From Apostichopus japonicus (lineage: Eukaryota; Echinodermata; Holothuroidea; Aspidochirotida; Stichopodidae): 64,000 nt of DNA. The stretch is from assembly GCF_037975245.1 (NCBI RefSeq), contig NC_092582.1, positions 18,378,577-18,442,576 of the forward strand, read 5' to 3'. Both the position numbers and the translations under genes were made by a program. The first letter of the stretch is position 1. Each line of letters starts with the position of its first letter. The notes under the pieces are model-generated. The model was not told where the DNA came from, searched no databases, and saw nothing but the letters and a program-made list of their open reading frames with translations. Of the stretch, positions 29,741-41,600 are shown piece by piece.

Positions 29741-30104
29741 ACTAAAGGCATTGAAGACTCGCCCCAAACCGCGTGCCGCACTCTGAAAAAGTTAACTTTC
29801 CGTTGCTTGCTAGTGAAGTTTTTCTCTTGTCGCTACAAAATGCAGACAGTAATGAAAAGTGATACCTTGTTATCTTCAGCTGGACCTGAGATGTCCATCG
29901 CTGTATCATTTGTACACTGCGCTGTGGGTATTGACCACAGCTGTATGTACTGACTGTACACTAGTGTCTAATTACCAACGGTAGCAAGCTGTGTGTGTAT
30001 TTTCTGGGATTGATGTGACTAACATTTTTGTTACACCTCATTCGAAACTAGGTCAGATTACCGGCATTAGACGTTTCTCCTTGCGTGAGTCTTCACACCC
30101 TTTA
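29741..30104 (+). mobile_element. 360-bp TIR element, copy 1
   Basis: Begins taaaggcattgaagactcgc and ends with a degraded inverse of it (gcgtgagtcttcacaccctt). The interior matches copies 2 and 3, including cctgagatgtcc, gtagcaagctgtgtgtgta and ttacacctcattcgaaa. It encodes nothing convincing, so it behaves as a non-autonomous MITE-type element. The right terminus falls in TTTAA. Confidence 0.85.
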
Positions 30105-31700
30105 AATGTTGGGTCTAAAAGCTGTCATTTCGTCAATTTGTGATGTCATAGTGCCACTAAGATCTGTAACTCCAAAAAGTAAATTGTTAACAGTGTTGAC
30201 ACTGTGACCACAGCCGTCACTTGGTCAATGAAGAAACACATAAGATAAATGAAGCACATTTGGCTAGATGATGTCATATTTAGACTTGATCAAGTCTTTA
30301 GCCTTGTGTGTGACAGAACATGAAATCTGTGATATCTCCCAAATGGAATAACATTCTTCTAAGCTGTTCGAAGAAGTTGTTTATGACATTTATATCTATC
30401 AAATAGACAACTAATGATAGTGAGGGGTACAAGAGTCCTTCAAATACTTAAAATTCATGGAATTTGGAAAAAAATGCAGCATAGCCGTTAGTGAAAGTGG
30501 CTTGTTAGAGGGTGTGATAGCTCTGTGAATAATGCTTTTCTAAGTTTAGCAACTGTACAGTTATTAAATATAACAGTTGCCAATGTACAACACAATATCC
30601 ATTGTTTTGTATTTTCAGATCGAGTGTCCATGTACACATATTTATTTACATTATTTTTGCCCACTGTTGCAGTAACATTATAAACAACCTGAACAATTGT
30701 GATATCCATATATAATATGATTTCATCTGGGCCAGATCCAAACCAAATGCATTACTAGTCATTCCACATTGTTATCAGACAGAAGTGTTTTGAAATAATG
30801 AGTATTATTAATGAATAGACTGGTCGTCCTCATGAAATGCTGAGTCATTCCAAGCAGTAGCTAATCAGCTAGTTACCAGTTAGACTTTGCCTTTTTATGA
30901 CTTTGCTCATTTTATTACACCGCAAAATGCTATAAATTGCTATACGAGTCCAAAGATGCATAGCAGTTTTGTACACAGGAAACAAAGGACTTTATAAGAG
31001 ACCAAATTCAGAGCCTCACAAATGCTATGTACACAAAGTTTGAACACTAAAAATTTTTATTCCGTGTGTGCTGATGTCTTTAATGCAGCCATATAATATA
31101 TAATGGGTTTCTACATGATTACTGGGTGGCAGACACTTACGATTCAATCCATTACAGCGACAGTGATAATTTGTCATACAGTGGTTATGTATATATGCTG
31201 TATATTTCATACACATTTTATTGGATACCTCTCAATACATGTGGTTTCAACCAGGTGGCTACTCCTCCCAGTGATTTGCACAGAAATTAAACAGGGATAG
31301 TGGAGGAAGGAGAGAGTGGGTGGGGAGGGGTTTTAAATCCCCCATCTAATTTTGGTAGGGACATGAACCTTTAGGAAGGGCTATACAGGCAGTTCAAAGA
31401 TTTTTTTAAAGTGGGGGTGTGGCCCTGGGGTCATAGAAGCCAGTCACATATTAAGAGAATTAACAGAATAATATGATGAGACTTCATCCCAAATCAAGAG
31501 CAGCAGACTGTGAGAGAGGAGTAAAACCTAATGGTATAACAATTACCTGGACCAGCTGCCTATTCCACAAATCACACATACTCCCTGTTTTCTGTTCTCT
31601 TGGATATGAAAATCCTTGTAGGTCATTTCCAAGTAACTGAATAATATCGTTCATGCTAAATGTAAGCAGAGGCCTTTGGAAAGCTGTAGAGGATGGAATA

Positions 31701-31728
31701 GAAATTATTAATTTAAATTAATAATTTC
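31701..31728. repeat. 28-bp perfect palindrome
   Basis: gaaattattaattt is followed at once by its exact reverse complement, giving a 14-bp-arm palindrome with no spacer and all-AT centre. Confidence 0.97.
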
Positions 31729-32319
31729 TCACTCCTACCGTTCTTTAGGTGAAAAATGTATGAATCATATATCAAGTTGGCACCATTGGCTTGGTAATTT
31801 TGACAATCAAATGCAAACAGCTGCTTTAATGCACATATCAATTAGTGAGGCCAATGTCTGAACTGTGTAACAAATTAGCTAATTATGACCCCTCCTTCCC
31901 TATACCCATAACAACACTTTAATCCCCACCATAGCTTCGTCCTCGTTCTTCTTCCCTTCATCTCCCTATCTAACTTCCACTCCACTGTACCCGCATTACT
32001 CTCCAACATTACCCTTTAACAACAATACCCCTCCATGACATGCAGAGGGTTGCAAAGATCGGGTGAGTGGGGATTCCAGGTTCTCCTTGGCTGATGTAGG
32101 AACAAAGGTTTATGGAAGGACCAGAGGCGAATCAAGGAATTTAAAAAGAAACCATGGGGTCTTTGAAGTCCATCCCCATGTATGGCCTTTAAAGGTTCTC
32201 TCCATGAAACCTCCTTGGGCCATCCCCACCCCTCAGAATCCATACACACCCTCTGTATGCCTCAACTTCTTCCTGATCCAACGGTCGTATGGCAATTGCG
32301 CGAGCGTTTGGCTGAAAGT

Positions 32320-32520
32320 GTTCTAGTAAAATAGCAACGTCTTTTGTTTTATCGGCCAATTAAATTTCCAGAAGGCAGACGTCGACGACCGCTGCAAACT
32401 TAAACGAGGTAAACAACACAGCTCTCCCTCTGTCGTACAGTACCCGTACTTGTTGCAGAGTCCTACTGGGAAAGCCGGTATTTTGAGAATTTCCAATTGT
32501 CGAGGTTACAAAGTGATTTG
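32320..32520 (+). promoter_or_regulatory. Probable FOXRED1 promoter and 5' non-coding exon
   Basis: Locally CpG-rich sequence (agacgtcgacgaccgctg) leads to a good donor at 32521 (gatttg|gtaaga). The next in-order acceptor is at 35498, just before the FOXRED1 start codon. No TATA box stands out. This is an inference from composition and splice sites. Confidence 0.4.
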
Positions 32521-33575
32521 GTAAGAGGCGATGCATTCATCAGATGTACCGTTTGTTTTCTTGTTATTTTTTAAGCAACTGCAATGTTAAGTTGCATTAA
32601 TTACATCGCCTGTAATCTTCGAGCCCCATACCACTGCAAGTGTTATACACAACGTTAGGCCATCATTTGTTCCCAATGAGCGACAATGTTTTAAATTCGT
32701 GGCCTAAATATTAAAGCCTAAGTACCATTGAGGACCCAGCCAACAGTAGGGAATTGATCATGCAAAGTACTGCACTAGCAAAGTTTGATATAGATGTATT
32801 TCATAAAGGACAGAATGCCCACACACTAACAGAAGCAGATTTGAAACCCCAATCCTTGTGATGATTGTGGATGAACGTGCTTAAATAACCACAACGTTTG
32901 CCACACCTGAAATTATCTATACAAGAAAAGGGCAGGACACTGGATGAGCCTAAGTTACTTCGGGCCAACCTTAGTGAGCTGGAATTTCAGGTTCCATGTA
33001 TAGATGAGAGGTTTGAACAATCTAACCGATCACATCCTACATTTGGTCAAATTTTGTTGACCACATTAACAAAAGTACAGTAATGACTGCCAAATCAGTT
33101 TTGCTCTGGCTGATTAGGGCAGAGTTGACCAGTAATATTTGTTCAATCTAGTAACCTAACGTTGCCTTTGGCGTATTATAGTTTACAGGTACTCGCAAAA
33201 TGGCAGACGTACTTTTCTTTTATCTATCATTATTGTGTGGCAAACTTTGGGAGGGTCTGTGCTAAAGTTGCCAAAGCTCTGAAAACCAAATCTGCCCTAA
33301 TATTTGACCAAAGCAACTTATCCAGAATTAATGCTTGGATAAACTTCATACTTGGTATGTGGATGCACCTAAAATTTAGTACAAGAATTTTGTGCATAGA
33401 ACTTAACTCTAAATGTCCACATATATAATGCTGTAAGGACTCACAAAAACTTTTGGCCTTTTGGTTTAATTCTTAGTAGTGCTTCAACTTGGCCTTTCTC
33501 CAAAGAAAGAATATACAAGACAAAATAATTGACATGAATCATGCATGTAACTTTGTTGATAGTTGACACTGGTTC

Positions 33576-33800
33576 CAGTGATGGGAATAGCAGCGGGAAT
33601 ATCATTATCCTCAAGTTTGCGTGTACTGTCTGGGTCGGTATTTTAATAAGGTATTATTTTTATCGGGTATTCAAGGTCGTTTCGGATATACCTGGTATTT
33701 TGTGTATATACATTGATGACAGATTTCAATACCGTTGGTATGGGTAATGAAATTACCAAACGGTATATACCGGTAATATCGGTTTACCGACACATCCTAG
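33576..33800. mobile_element. Possible small hAT-like non-autonomous element
   Basis: The right end, read in reverse, is ctaggatgtgtcggtaaacc, followed by alternating accgg/ccggt words (taccggtatataccg) like those in ends of hAT-type elements. The left end cagtgatggga is only loosely similar, and no 8-bp target duplication is evident. Confidence 0.3.
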
Positions 33801-34316
33801 CTCCGACCTAACCGCTTCATTCTTGTGATTTGCTGTACATAAAGAGCACTTAAAACACCAGTCCTATATAGATCATATCATCTTTGTGTTTACTGAGCAA
33901 CATGATGTTACACGTTCAGAGCAAATCTTCAATAGGCAAAGGACAAGTTGTTACATCAACTTCAGATAGCTTTGTAACTTAACTCCCCCAAATATGTCAA
34001 CTGATAATTTGGTACCATCCCCAAAGCTATTGTTCTATTCATCAAACCTACACATCTCTCCTACCGTTAACATATCGGTCATTGTTATTTTGCTACAATG
34101 TTTGGACAACCAAATCTGCTTTATGAACAACCTTAATGTAACACCTGGTTGTTTGAGGAACAATCAGAAATATCCTTGAAGATTGGCCCTGAAGTTGGAC
34201 CACATTCTAGTTGAAATGGCACCATTACTTTCCCCACTTCTATTGTTGCCATGAATTTGCTTGCAGCAACTCTGCTTTGGAATAGCTGTTTTGCAACTTG
34301 ATCTGACTCTTATGAT

Positions 34317-34668
34317 TAAAGGCATTGAAGACTCGCGCATAAAGAAACGTCTCATGCCGGTAATCTGACCTAGTTTCGAATGAGGTGTAACAGAAGTGTT
34401 AGACACCACAATTGATCCCAGAAAATACACACACAGCTTGCTACCGTTGGTAATTAAACACTACATACAGTCAATACATGCAGCTACGGTCAATATCCAC
34501 AACACAGTGTACATAGCAGCGGGGGACATCTCAGGTCTAGATAAAAGATAAAAAGGTATCACTTTTCATGCATTTTGTAGCGACAAGAAAAAAACTTCAC
34601 TTGCAAGCAACGGAAAGTTAGCTTTTTCAGATGGCGGCATGCGGTTTGGGCAAGTCTTCAACTACCAA
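34317..34668 (-). mobile_element. 360-bp TIR element, copy 2 (inverted)
   Basis: Same element as copy 1 in opposite orientation. Its + strand left end ttaaaggcattgaagactcg is intact and shows that both termini of the family share this sequence as inverted repeats. The other end is degraded (gggcaagtcttcaactacc). Divergence from the other copies is substantial. Confidence 0.85.
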
Positions 34669-35498
34669 AGTGACTTTGACATCACAGAATGACAGCTCCC
34701 AGACGAGCCTTCTAGACTAGTTTATCTCCCAAAACTGATCAAAACTTTGACCGTTATCATTAATATGAAAGCTAGAAGCGTACATGTTACTGTAACATTG
34801 GATCCCTTAAATCAGTTAGAACCAGTTTCAGAGCATGCATTATGCCAGGACTACACATGATATAAATATCAAGCCCTTGTTAATGACATTGCAATTATTA
34901 GTTATCAGCTTCAACATCTGTTATCAAATAAAAGGAATGTACAGAATGCAAAGAAAGAATTAACAGGGAAACAGATCACACAGAATGCATGCTTCATTAC
35001 TCTATATGAATAAAGTATCTACCAGCATGTATTAAAATCCTTGTATGCAGGGTAGTAAATTGCTGTGCAAAGATGCATATACACCAGTTTTTGTGTACCT
35101 ATATTATAACTATTTGTTTTGTACTTTTGTGTACTATAGAATTAGCACAGATTCTTGTCAATTGATTGCCAAGCTATAGCTTGAATCTTGACTGTTTAGC
35201 TGCAGTAATCTACACAGTACTGGTACTTTAACTATTACAATTGCAATAGGTACTGCTAAAGTTTGATATACCTTCTAGGCTTCTATAGGGGAAACAGAAT
35301 TGTCCAAGCATGGAAGTAATTTTTCAGTGGGTCAAAGGTCAAGTACATTTGAAGTCATAGTCTGTGGCCACTTTGAATGAAGTCAAGGTGACTTATTTAA
35401 TTAATTCAAAGAAAAACTGATGGTACTCTGTTGTAGTAGTGTACATACCAGAACTCTTACATAATTTAGTATTGAATTCGAATTTTCTCTCATTGCAG
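34669..35498. other. Intergenic or FOXRED1 5' intron sequence
   Basis: About 830 bp of AT-rich DNA between the copy-2 TIR element and the acceptor at 35498. No gene, RNA or repeat was recognised. Confidence 0.6.
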
Positions 35499-35624
35499 AT
35501 ACAGATACCAGATTATGTAGCATGACGTTTAGGATGTAGCAAGTCGAGTGTACAAAGTTGGAGTAGGATACTTGGTGGCCATACAGTACTAAAGGATTGT
35601 GACCATTACAGCCAACACAGAACA
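35499..35624 (+). other. FOXRED1 5' UTR (first coding exon)
   Basis: Acceptor ttttctctcattgcag ends at 35498. The 126 nt to the ATG at 35625 carry stops in the coding frame and so read as leader. Confidence 0.55.
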
Positions 35625-38600
35625 ATGTTGAAGCTAGGCAGGTGCGTGCATCTGTTAGCTAGATGTACAAACCAAACCAGCAGCTTCGCTCGCACTTTAG
35701 CATCCGGTGGCACGGACATCACAAAGCCATTCAGGCAAATCAGAGATGGGTTATCTTGGACAATTCCAAAGGACCTCCAGAACTCGGATAGACCACCAGG
35801 GGAAGTGGATGTTCTCATCATCGGTGGTGGAGCAATGGGGAGTAGTATTGCATACTTTCTGAAGGCTGCGAGGAAGGCTGGCGTCAGTGTTGCAGTCGTC
35901 GAGAGAGATAGTGGGGTATGGAAAACCAAAAATTCTCCGTTCTTTCTTGTAGCTTGATCTTTTAATCTAAACTATTATGTGGAAGTTTAATTTTGTATGA
36001 AGACTGTTTTTATGTATCCCCCCCCCCCCAACCCCTTCTCTCTTGATAAATGTGAAGATTGTACTCTATATTTCTCTTCTTTTTTTCTCTTTCTTTTGCA
36101 TTCATATCTGTTGTCATGGTTATCAGTGATAGATCCTCTATTGTTCATATTTTGAGTGAGCAAAATAGCATCTCCCCAGAAGCGGTCATATCCCAATCTA
36201 AGACTCGACCGTGTGTGTGTGTGCATGTGTTCGTAATGTTACAGCATATATTGTAAACTTGATTCTTTCATTGTGTGTGACTGTATGCAAAAATGTGCTG
36301 ATGATCATTGCCACTGCTAGAAGTAAGGACTGTATATGACAGGGCCTAGCTCTGTTGATTTATCGCATCGTTAGAGATCCCCATTAATCAGAAGTGTGTG
36401 ATTGCATCCTTGCTGTTGTTTAACGGATTTGCCATATAAATGCAAATACCTTTTTTTTAATTTATTTCAGTACTCCATGTCTTCAACTGTTCTTTCAGTT
36501 GGTAGTATCAGACAACAGTTTTCAACACCAGAGAATATTTACATGTCCATGTATAGCGCACAGTTCATCAAAAATGTGCAGGTAGGTCGATTAACAGTGT
36601 GCAGCCAACAGACCAAACAGTCCTGAAAAAGTGAAACAACTTTGTAGAATAGAATGATACTTTGTACGTACATGTCATTGTGATGGTTTTGTTGCTCCGG
36701 CTTCATTTCATTCATTAGGAAGTACAATTTGTGACAGCTTCAATGTCCCCATTAGACTGTGGATAACTGAAGACATTTTCTGTGCAATTAAAGCACATTT
36801 CAGTAAAATACTGTGAAAGTGTAAAGGAGTTTTATGTGTTAAGTACAATGGGTATATAGTCAAGCCTAAGGTAAATACTAAATACTATGTACAGTAGTAT
36901 CTCTAACTGTGCTGACACATTGTTTCGAATACAATTTATTTTATTCAATCCAAGTTTCTCTTGTTGAACAGGTTAACAGGGACACTGAAACTGTCAGCTC
37001 GTAATGAGATGATTCTGTATGTTGCGAACAAATTTCCAAGACATTTGGACATACATAATCAACGTCTTTGACATGACCCGCCGAGCCATTTGATGATTTC
37101 ATATGGCATGATCCATTTATGACATGGTGCATGTGACGATCATACATACATGTATTAAATTTATTGTTTAGACAAAAAAAAAGAGTACTCCAAAATTCTC
37201 TGAAATTATGTAGTTTTTTAATCTACCTTAATTTCTGTTAATTTGAACTTACTAATTTACTGTTGTTTTTGCTCTTTATTAATAATTTGAAATGAACAGA
37301 TAGTGCAGTAAACATGCAACAAGGATGTTAGTACATTGCATTATGTTTGAATATGTGGAGAAATAGCTATATACATACTAAATATAATATCCAGACCATA
37401 TTGCAGTCTTTTGCACATGAAACCTTAAAATTTCACAGACATGAAAAGAATCTAATTTAGATAGCAATCACTGGATACCCAACACCTCTTGGCAGGGCCA
37501 GGGGACCATGCTACCCTCCCCCATTTATTTTCAAAACAATTATTCCAAAGGAGTGGTGTCACCATTGCCAACAATTTTAACACCACTGAACATTGGTCTG
37601 AATTCTTCCCCCTCCCCACATCCCTATATCTAAAACCTGTGTGGGTGTGCCTGCATTTGGTTACCAATCAATATCTGTAGTATTTGCTCCCATCCCTATC
37701 TAAAACCTGTGTCTTTGTGCCTGCATTTGGTTACCAATCAATATCTGTAGTATTTGCTCCCATCCCTATCTAAAACCTGTGTGGGTGTGCCTGCATTTGG
37801 TTACCAACCTGTGTCGGTGTGCCTGCATTTGGTTACCAATCAATATCTGTAGTATTTGCTCCCATCCCTATCTAAAACCTGTGTCAGTGTGCCTGCATTT
37901 GGTTACCAATCAATATCTCTAGTATTTGCTCCCATCCCTATCTAAAACCTGTGTGGGTGTGCCTGCATTTGGTTACCAACCTGTGTCTTTGTGCCTGCAT
38001 TTGGTTACCAATCAATATCTGTAGTATTTGCTCCCATCACTATCTAAAACCTGTGTGGGTGTGCCTGCATTTGGTTACCAATCAATATCTGTAGTATTTG
38101 CTCCCATCCCTATCTAAAACCTGTGTGGGTGTGCCTGCATTTGGTTACCAATCAATATCTGTAGTAATTGCCCCCATCCCTATCTAAAACCTGTGTGGGT
38201 GTGCCTGCATTTGGTTACCAACCTGTGTCGGTGTGCCTGCATTTGGTTACCAATCAATATCTGTAGTATTTGCTCCCATCCCTATCTAAAACCTGTGTGG
38301 GTGTGCCTGCATTTGGTTACCAATCAATATCTGTAGTATTTGCTCCCATCCGTATCTAAAACCTGTGTGGGTGTGCCTGCATTTGTTTACTAATCAATAT
38401 CTGTAGTATTTGCTCCCATCCCTATCTAAAACCTGTGTGGGTGTGCCTGCATTTGTTTACTAATCAATATCTGTAGTATTTGCCCCCATCCCTATCTAAA
38501 ACCTGTGTGGGTGTGCCTGCATTTGGTTACCAATCAATATCTGTAGTAATTGCCCCCATCCCTATCTAAAACCTGTGTCTTTGTGCCTGCATTTGGTTAC

Positions 38601-41600
38601 CAATCAATATCTGTAGTATTTGCCCCTATCCCTATCTAAAACCTGTGTGGGTGTGCCTGCATTTGGTTACCAATCAATATCTGTAGTAATTGCCCCCATC
38701 CCTATATCTAAAACCTGTGTGGGTGTGCCTGCATTTGGTTACCAATCAATATCTGTAGTATTTGCTCCCATCCCTATCTAAAACCTGTGTGGATGTGCCT
38801 GCATTTGGTTACCAATCAATATCTGTAGTATTTGCTCCCATCCCTATCTAAAACCTGAGTCGGTGTGCCTGGATTTGGTTACCAATCAATATCTGTAGTA
38901 TTTGCTCCCATTCCTATCTAAAACCTGAGTCGATGTGCCTGCATTTGGTTACCAATCAATATCTGTAGTATTTGCTCCCATCCCTATCTAAAACCTGTGT
39001 GGGTGTGCCTGCATTTGGTTACCAATCAATATCTGTAGTAATTGCCCCCATCCCTATCTAAAACCTGTGTCGGTGTGCCTGCATTTGGTTACCAATCAAT
39101 ATCTGTAGTATTTGCTCCCATCCCTATCTAAAACCTGTGTGGGTGTGCCTGCATTTGGTTACCAATAAATATCTGTAGTATTTGCTCCCATCCCTATCTA
39201 AAACCTGAGTCGGTGTGCCTGCATTTGGTTACCAATCAATATCTGTAGTATTTGCTCCCATCCCTATCTAAAGCCTGTGTGGGTGTGCCTGCATTTGGTT
39301 ACCAATCAATATCTGTAGTAATTGCCCCCATCCCTATATCTAAAACCTGTGTGGGTGTGCCTGCATTTGGTTACCAATCAATATCTGTAGTATTTGCTCC
39401 CATCCCTATCTAAAACCTGTGTGGATGTGCCTGCATTTGGTTACCAATCAATATCTGTAGTATTTGCTCCCATCCCTATCTAAAACCTGAGTCGGTGTGC
39501 CTGCATTTGGTTACCAATCAATATCTGTAGTATTTGCTCCCATCCCTATCTAAAACCTGAGTTGATGTGCCTGCATTTGGTTACCAATCATATCTGTAGT
39601 ATTTGCCCCCATCCCTATCTAAAACCTGTGTGGGTGTGCCTGCATTTGGTTACCAATCAATATCTGTAGTATTTGCTCCCATCCCTATCTTAAACCTGTG
39701 TGGGTTGCCTGCATTTGGTTACCAATCAATATCTGTAGTATTTGCTCCCATCCGTATCTAAAACCTGTGTGGGTGTGCCTGCATTTGGTAACCAACCTGT
39801 GTGGGTGTGCCTGCATTTGGTTACCAATCAATATCTGTAGTATTTGCTCCCATCCCTATCTAAAACCTGTGTGGGTGTGCCTGCATTTGGTTACCAATCA
39901 ATATCTGTAGTATTTGCTCCCATCCCTATCTAAAACCTGTGTGGGTGTGCCTGCATTTGGTTACCAATCAATATCTGTAGTATTTGCTCCCATCCCTATC
40001 TAAAACCTGTGTCGGTGTGCCTCCATTTGGTTACCAATTAATATATGCAGTATTTGCTCCCATCCCTATCTAAAACCTGTGTGGGTGTGCCTGCATTTGG
40101 TTACCAATCAATATCTGTAGTATTTGCTCCCATCACTATCTAAAACCTGTGTCTGTGTGCCTGCATTTGGTTACCAATCAATATCTGTAGTATTTGCTCC
40201 CATCCCTTTCTAAAACCTGTGTGGGTGTGCCTGCATTTGGTTACCAATCAATATCTCTAGTATTTGCTCCCATCACTATTTAAAACCTGTGTCTGTGCGC
40301 CTGCATTTGGTTACCAATCAATATATGTAGTATTTGGCCCCATCCCTATCTAAAACCTGTGTCGGTGTGCCTGCATTTGGTTACCAATCAATATCTGTAG
40401 TATTTGCTCCCATCCCTATCTAAAACCTGTGTCGGTGTGCCTGCATTTGGTTACCAATCAATATATGTAGTAATTGGCCCCATCCCTATCTAAAACCTGT
40501 GTGGGTGTGCCTGCATTTGGTTACCAATCAATATCTGTAGTATTTGCTCCCATCCCTATCTAAAACCTGTGTGGGTGTGCCTGCATTTGGTTACCAATCA
40601 ATATCTGTAGTAATTGCCCCCATCCCTATCTAAAACCTGTGTCTGTGTGCCTGCATTTGGTTACCAACCTGTGTCGGTGTGCCTGCATTTGGTTACCAAT
40701 CAATATCTGTAGTATTTGCTCCCATCCCTATCTAAAACCTGTGTGGGTGTGCCTGCATTTGGTTACCAATCAATATCTGTAGTATTTGCTCCCATCCGTA
40801 TCTAAAACCTGTGTGGGTGTGCCTGCATTTGTTTACTAATCAATATCTGTAGTATTTGCTCCCATCCCTATCTAAAACCTGTGTGGGTGTGCCTGCATTT
40901 GTTTACTAATCAATATCTGTAGTATTTGCCCCCATCCCTATCTAAAACCTGTGTGGGTGTGCCTGCATTTGGTTACCAATCAATATCTGTAGTAATTGCC
41001 CCCATCCCTATCTAAAACCTGTGTCTTTGTGCCTGCATTTGGTTACCAATCAATATCTGTAGTATTTGCCCCTATCCCTATCTAAAACCTGAGTCGATGT
41101 GCCTGCATTTGGTTACCAATCAATATCTGTAGTATTTGCTCCCATCCCTATCTAAAACCTGTGTGGGTGTGCCTGCATTTGGTTACCAATCAATATCTGT
41201 AGTAATTGCCCCCATCCCTATCTAAAACCTGTGTCGGTGTGCCTGCATTTGGTTACCAATCAATATCTGTAGTATTTGCTCCCATCCCTATCTAAAACCT
41301 GTGTGGGTGTGCCTGCATTTGGTTACCAATAAATATCTGTAGTATTTGCTCCCATCCCTATCTAAAACCTGAGTCGGTGTGCCTGCATTTGGTTACCAAT
41401 CAATATCTGTAGTATTTGCTCCCATCCCTATCTAAAACCTGTGTGGGTGTGCCTGCATTTGGTTACCAATCAATATCTGTAGTAATTGCCCCCATCCCTA
41501 TATCTAAAACCTGTGTGGGTGTGCCTGCATTTGGTTACCAATCAATATCTGTAGTATTTGCTCCCATCCCTATCTAAAACCTGTGTGGATGTGCCTGCAT

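Larger units (their letters stand above)
30105..34316. other. Intergenic DNA between two inverted 360-bp elements
   Basis: No gene was recognised in this 4.2 kb. It holds the 31701-31728 palindrome, a GC-richer patch at 32040-32260, the probable FOXRED1 first exon ending at 32520 and a small hAT-like piece at 33576-33800. The remainder is AT-rich without visible structure. Confidence 0.5.
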
